From: an uncultured Planctomycetaceae bacterium
GTDB taxonomy: Bacteria > Planctomycetota > Planctomycetia > Pirellulales > Pirellulaceae
Length of the DNA stretch: 6,148 nucleotides
Assembly: GCA_937967755.1 (NCBI GenBank)
Contig: CALBTA010000416.1
Location: 1-6,148 of the forward strand
Reading direction: 5' to 3'
The notes under the pieces are model-generated. The model searched no databases and was not told where the DNA came from. It worked only from the letters and a program-made list of their open reading frames with translations. How positions within the stretch are numbered: the first letter of the stretch is position 1; each line of letters begins with the position of its first letter. Position numbers and translations under genes: made by a program. Positions 5,899 through 6,148 of the stretch are shown here, piece by piece.

Positions 5899-6072
5899 GG
5901 CTGGTCGTCCAAAAAACGATAGAGTTTGTCCGCCGTTCAAATATGCGTATTCGGCATTGGGATTACCATTAAGCTGACCGCCGCAAAAGTTCACAGCTTC
6001 GGTCGTGCCCAGCTCGAACGATTGGCGTCTACTACCAAGTTGCCTCTGGCACTCAATTCCCAGGAGAATACA
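5899..6072. promoter_or_regulatory. Divergent intergenic region between the regulator and the gene at 6073
   Basis: These 174 bases must hold the promoters of both divergent genes, and probably any operator of the XylR-like protein. I find no convincing sigma70 pair on either strand. The only dyad I noticed is the short AATATGCGTATT (5940-5951), too weak to call an operator. On the minus strand the regulator's ATG has no strong Shine-Dalgarno; a GGACGA lies about 10 bases upstream. Confidence 0.45.
6062..6066 (+). promoter_or_regulatory. Ribosome-binding site of the gene at 6073
   Basis: AGGAG lies 6 bases before the ATG at 6073, inside CAGGAGAATACA (6061-6072), which is identical to the leader of the sulfatase (3137-3148). 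CACTCAA also precedes both, with 4 extra bases here. Confidence 0.8.
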
Positions 6073-6148
6073 ATGACTACGCTAAGATTGACCACTAGTG
6101 CCGCTTTGGTAGTGGCTTTCGCTTTCTGTCTCCATGCAGCGTCAGTCT
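6073..6148 (+). CDS. Start of an exported protein, 3' end outside the window
   Basis: Only 25 codons are visible. They read as an N-terminal signal peptide: MTTLRLTTS, then the hydrophobic AALVVAFAFCLHAAS, with a probable cut near HAAS. A Cys sits in the hydrophobic stretch, but without a lipobox around it. A strong AGGAG at proper spacing supports the start. The gene is divergent from the XylR-like regulator and may be its target. The shared leader with the sulfatase hints at a related exported enzyme, but nothing after the signal peptide is visible, so no function is given. Confidence 0.72.
   Translation, partial: MTTLRLTTSAALVVAFAFCLHAASV

Noticed and set aside
5899..5994. Longer N-terminus for the XylR-like regulator from a GTG at 5994
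   Set aside because: The extra 32 residues match no part of the sensor fold, and the domain begins normally just after the ATG at 5898. Not fully excluded, because the Shine-Dalgarno before that ATG is weak.

Overview
The window looks like a piece of chromosome from a planctomycete, probably of the Pirellulales. The evidence is indirect but consistent: moderately high GC, an exported FGE-type sulfatase, a regulator joining a LacI/periplasmic-binding-protein-type sensor to an AraC-type DNA-binding domain (XylR-like), an exported TPR protein with a long Gly/Pro/Ala/Asp-rich tail, mostly single-gene units, and hairpin-forming repeats between genes. No rRNA, tRNA, CRISPR array, transposase or phage gene is visible.

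Layout: (1) 1-885 (+) is the 3' part of an unrecognised gene whose start lies outside the window. (2) 886-1028 holds a large imperfect palindrome that overlaps the stop codon of that gene, then a second perfect hairpin. (3) 1029-1367 (+) is a small single-domain rhodanese. (4) 1368-1610 has no credible gene but contains a good sigma70-like promoter (1503-1531) for the next gene. (5) 1611-3056 (+) encodes an exported protein with two TPR motifs, a charged helix, and a C-terminal half built from 14-residue GGDPFG units, with 17 DPF tripeptides in all. A strong intrinsic terminator follows (3086-3120). (6) 3151-4665 (+) encodes a secreted sulfatase with a complete active site. (7) 4693-5898 (-) encodes the XylR-like regulator, convergent with the sulfatase. 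(8) 5899-6072 is the intergenic region between the regulator and a divergent gene. (9) 6073-6148 (+) is the beginning of a second exported protein, with a ribosome-binding leader almost identical to that of the sulfatase.

How the genes may work together: the right half resembles a small polysaccharide-desulfation or sugar-sensing locus, with the regulator placed between a sulfatase and a divergent exported protein. This is inference from position and family only; no ligand or substrate can be read from the sequence. The most unusual item is the DPF-repeat protein. Its repeat units are nearly identical as protein but differ at many synonymous positions, which points to selection on the peptide motif rather than recent DNA duplication.
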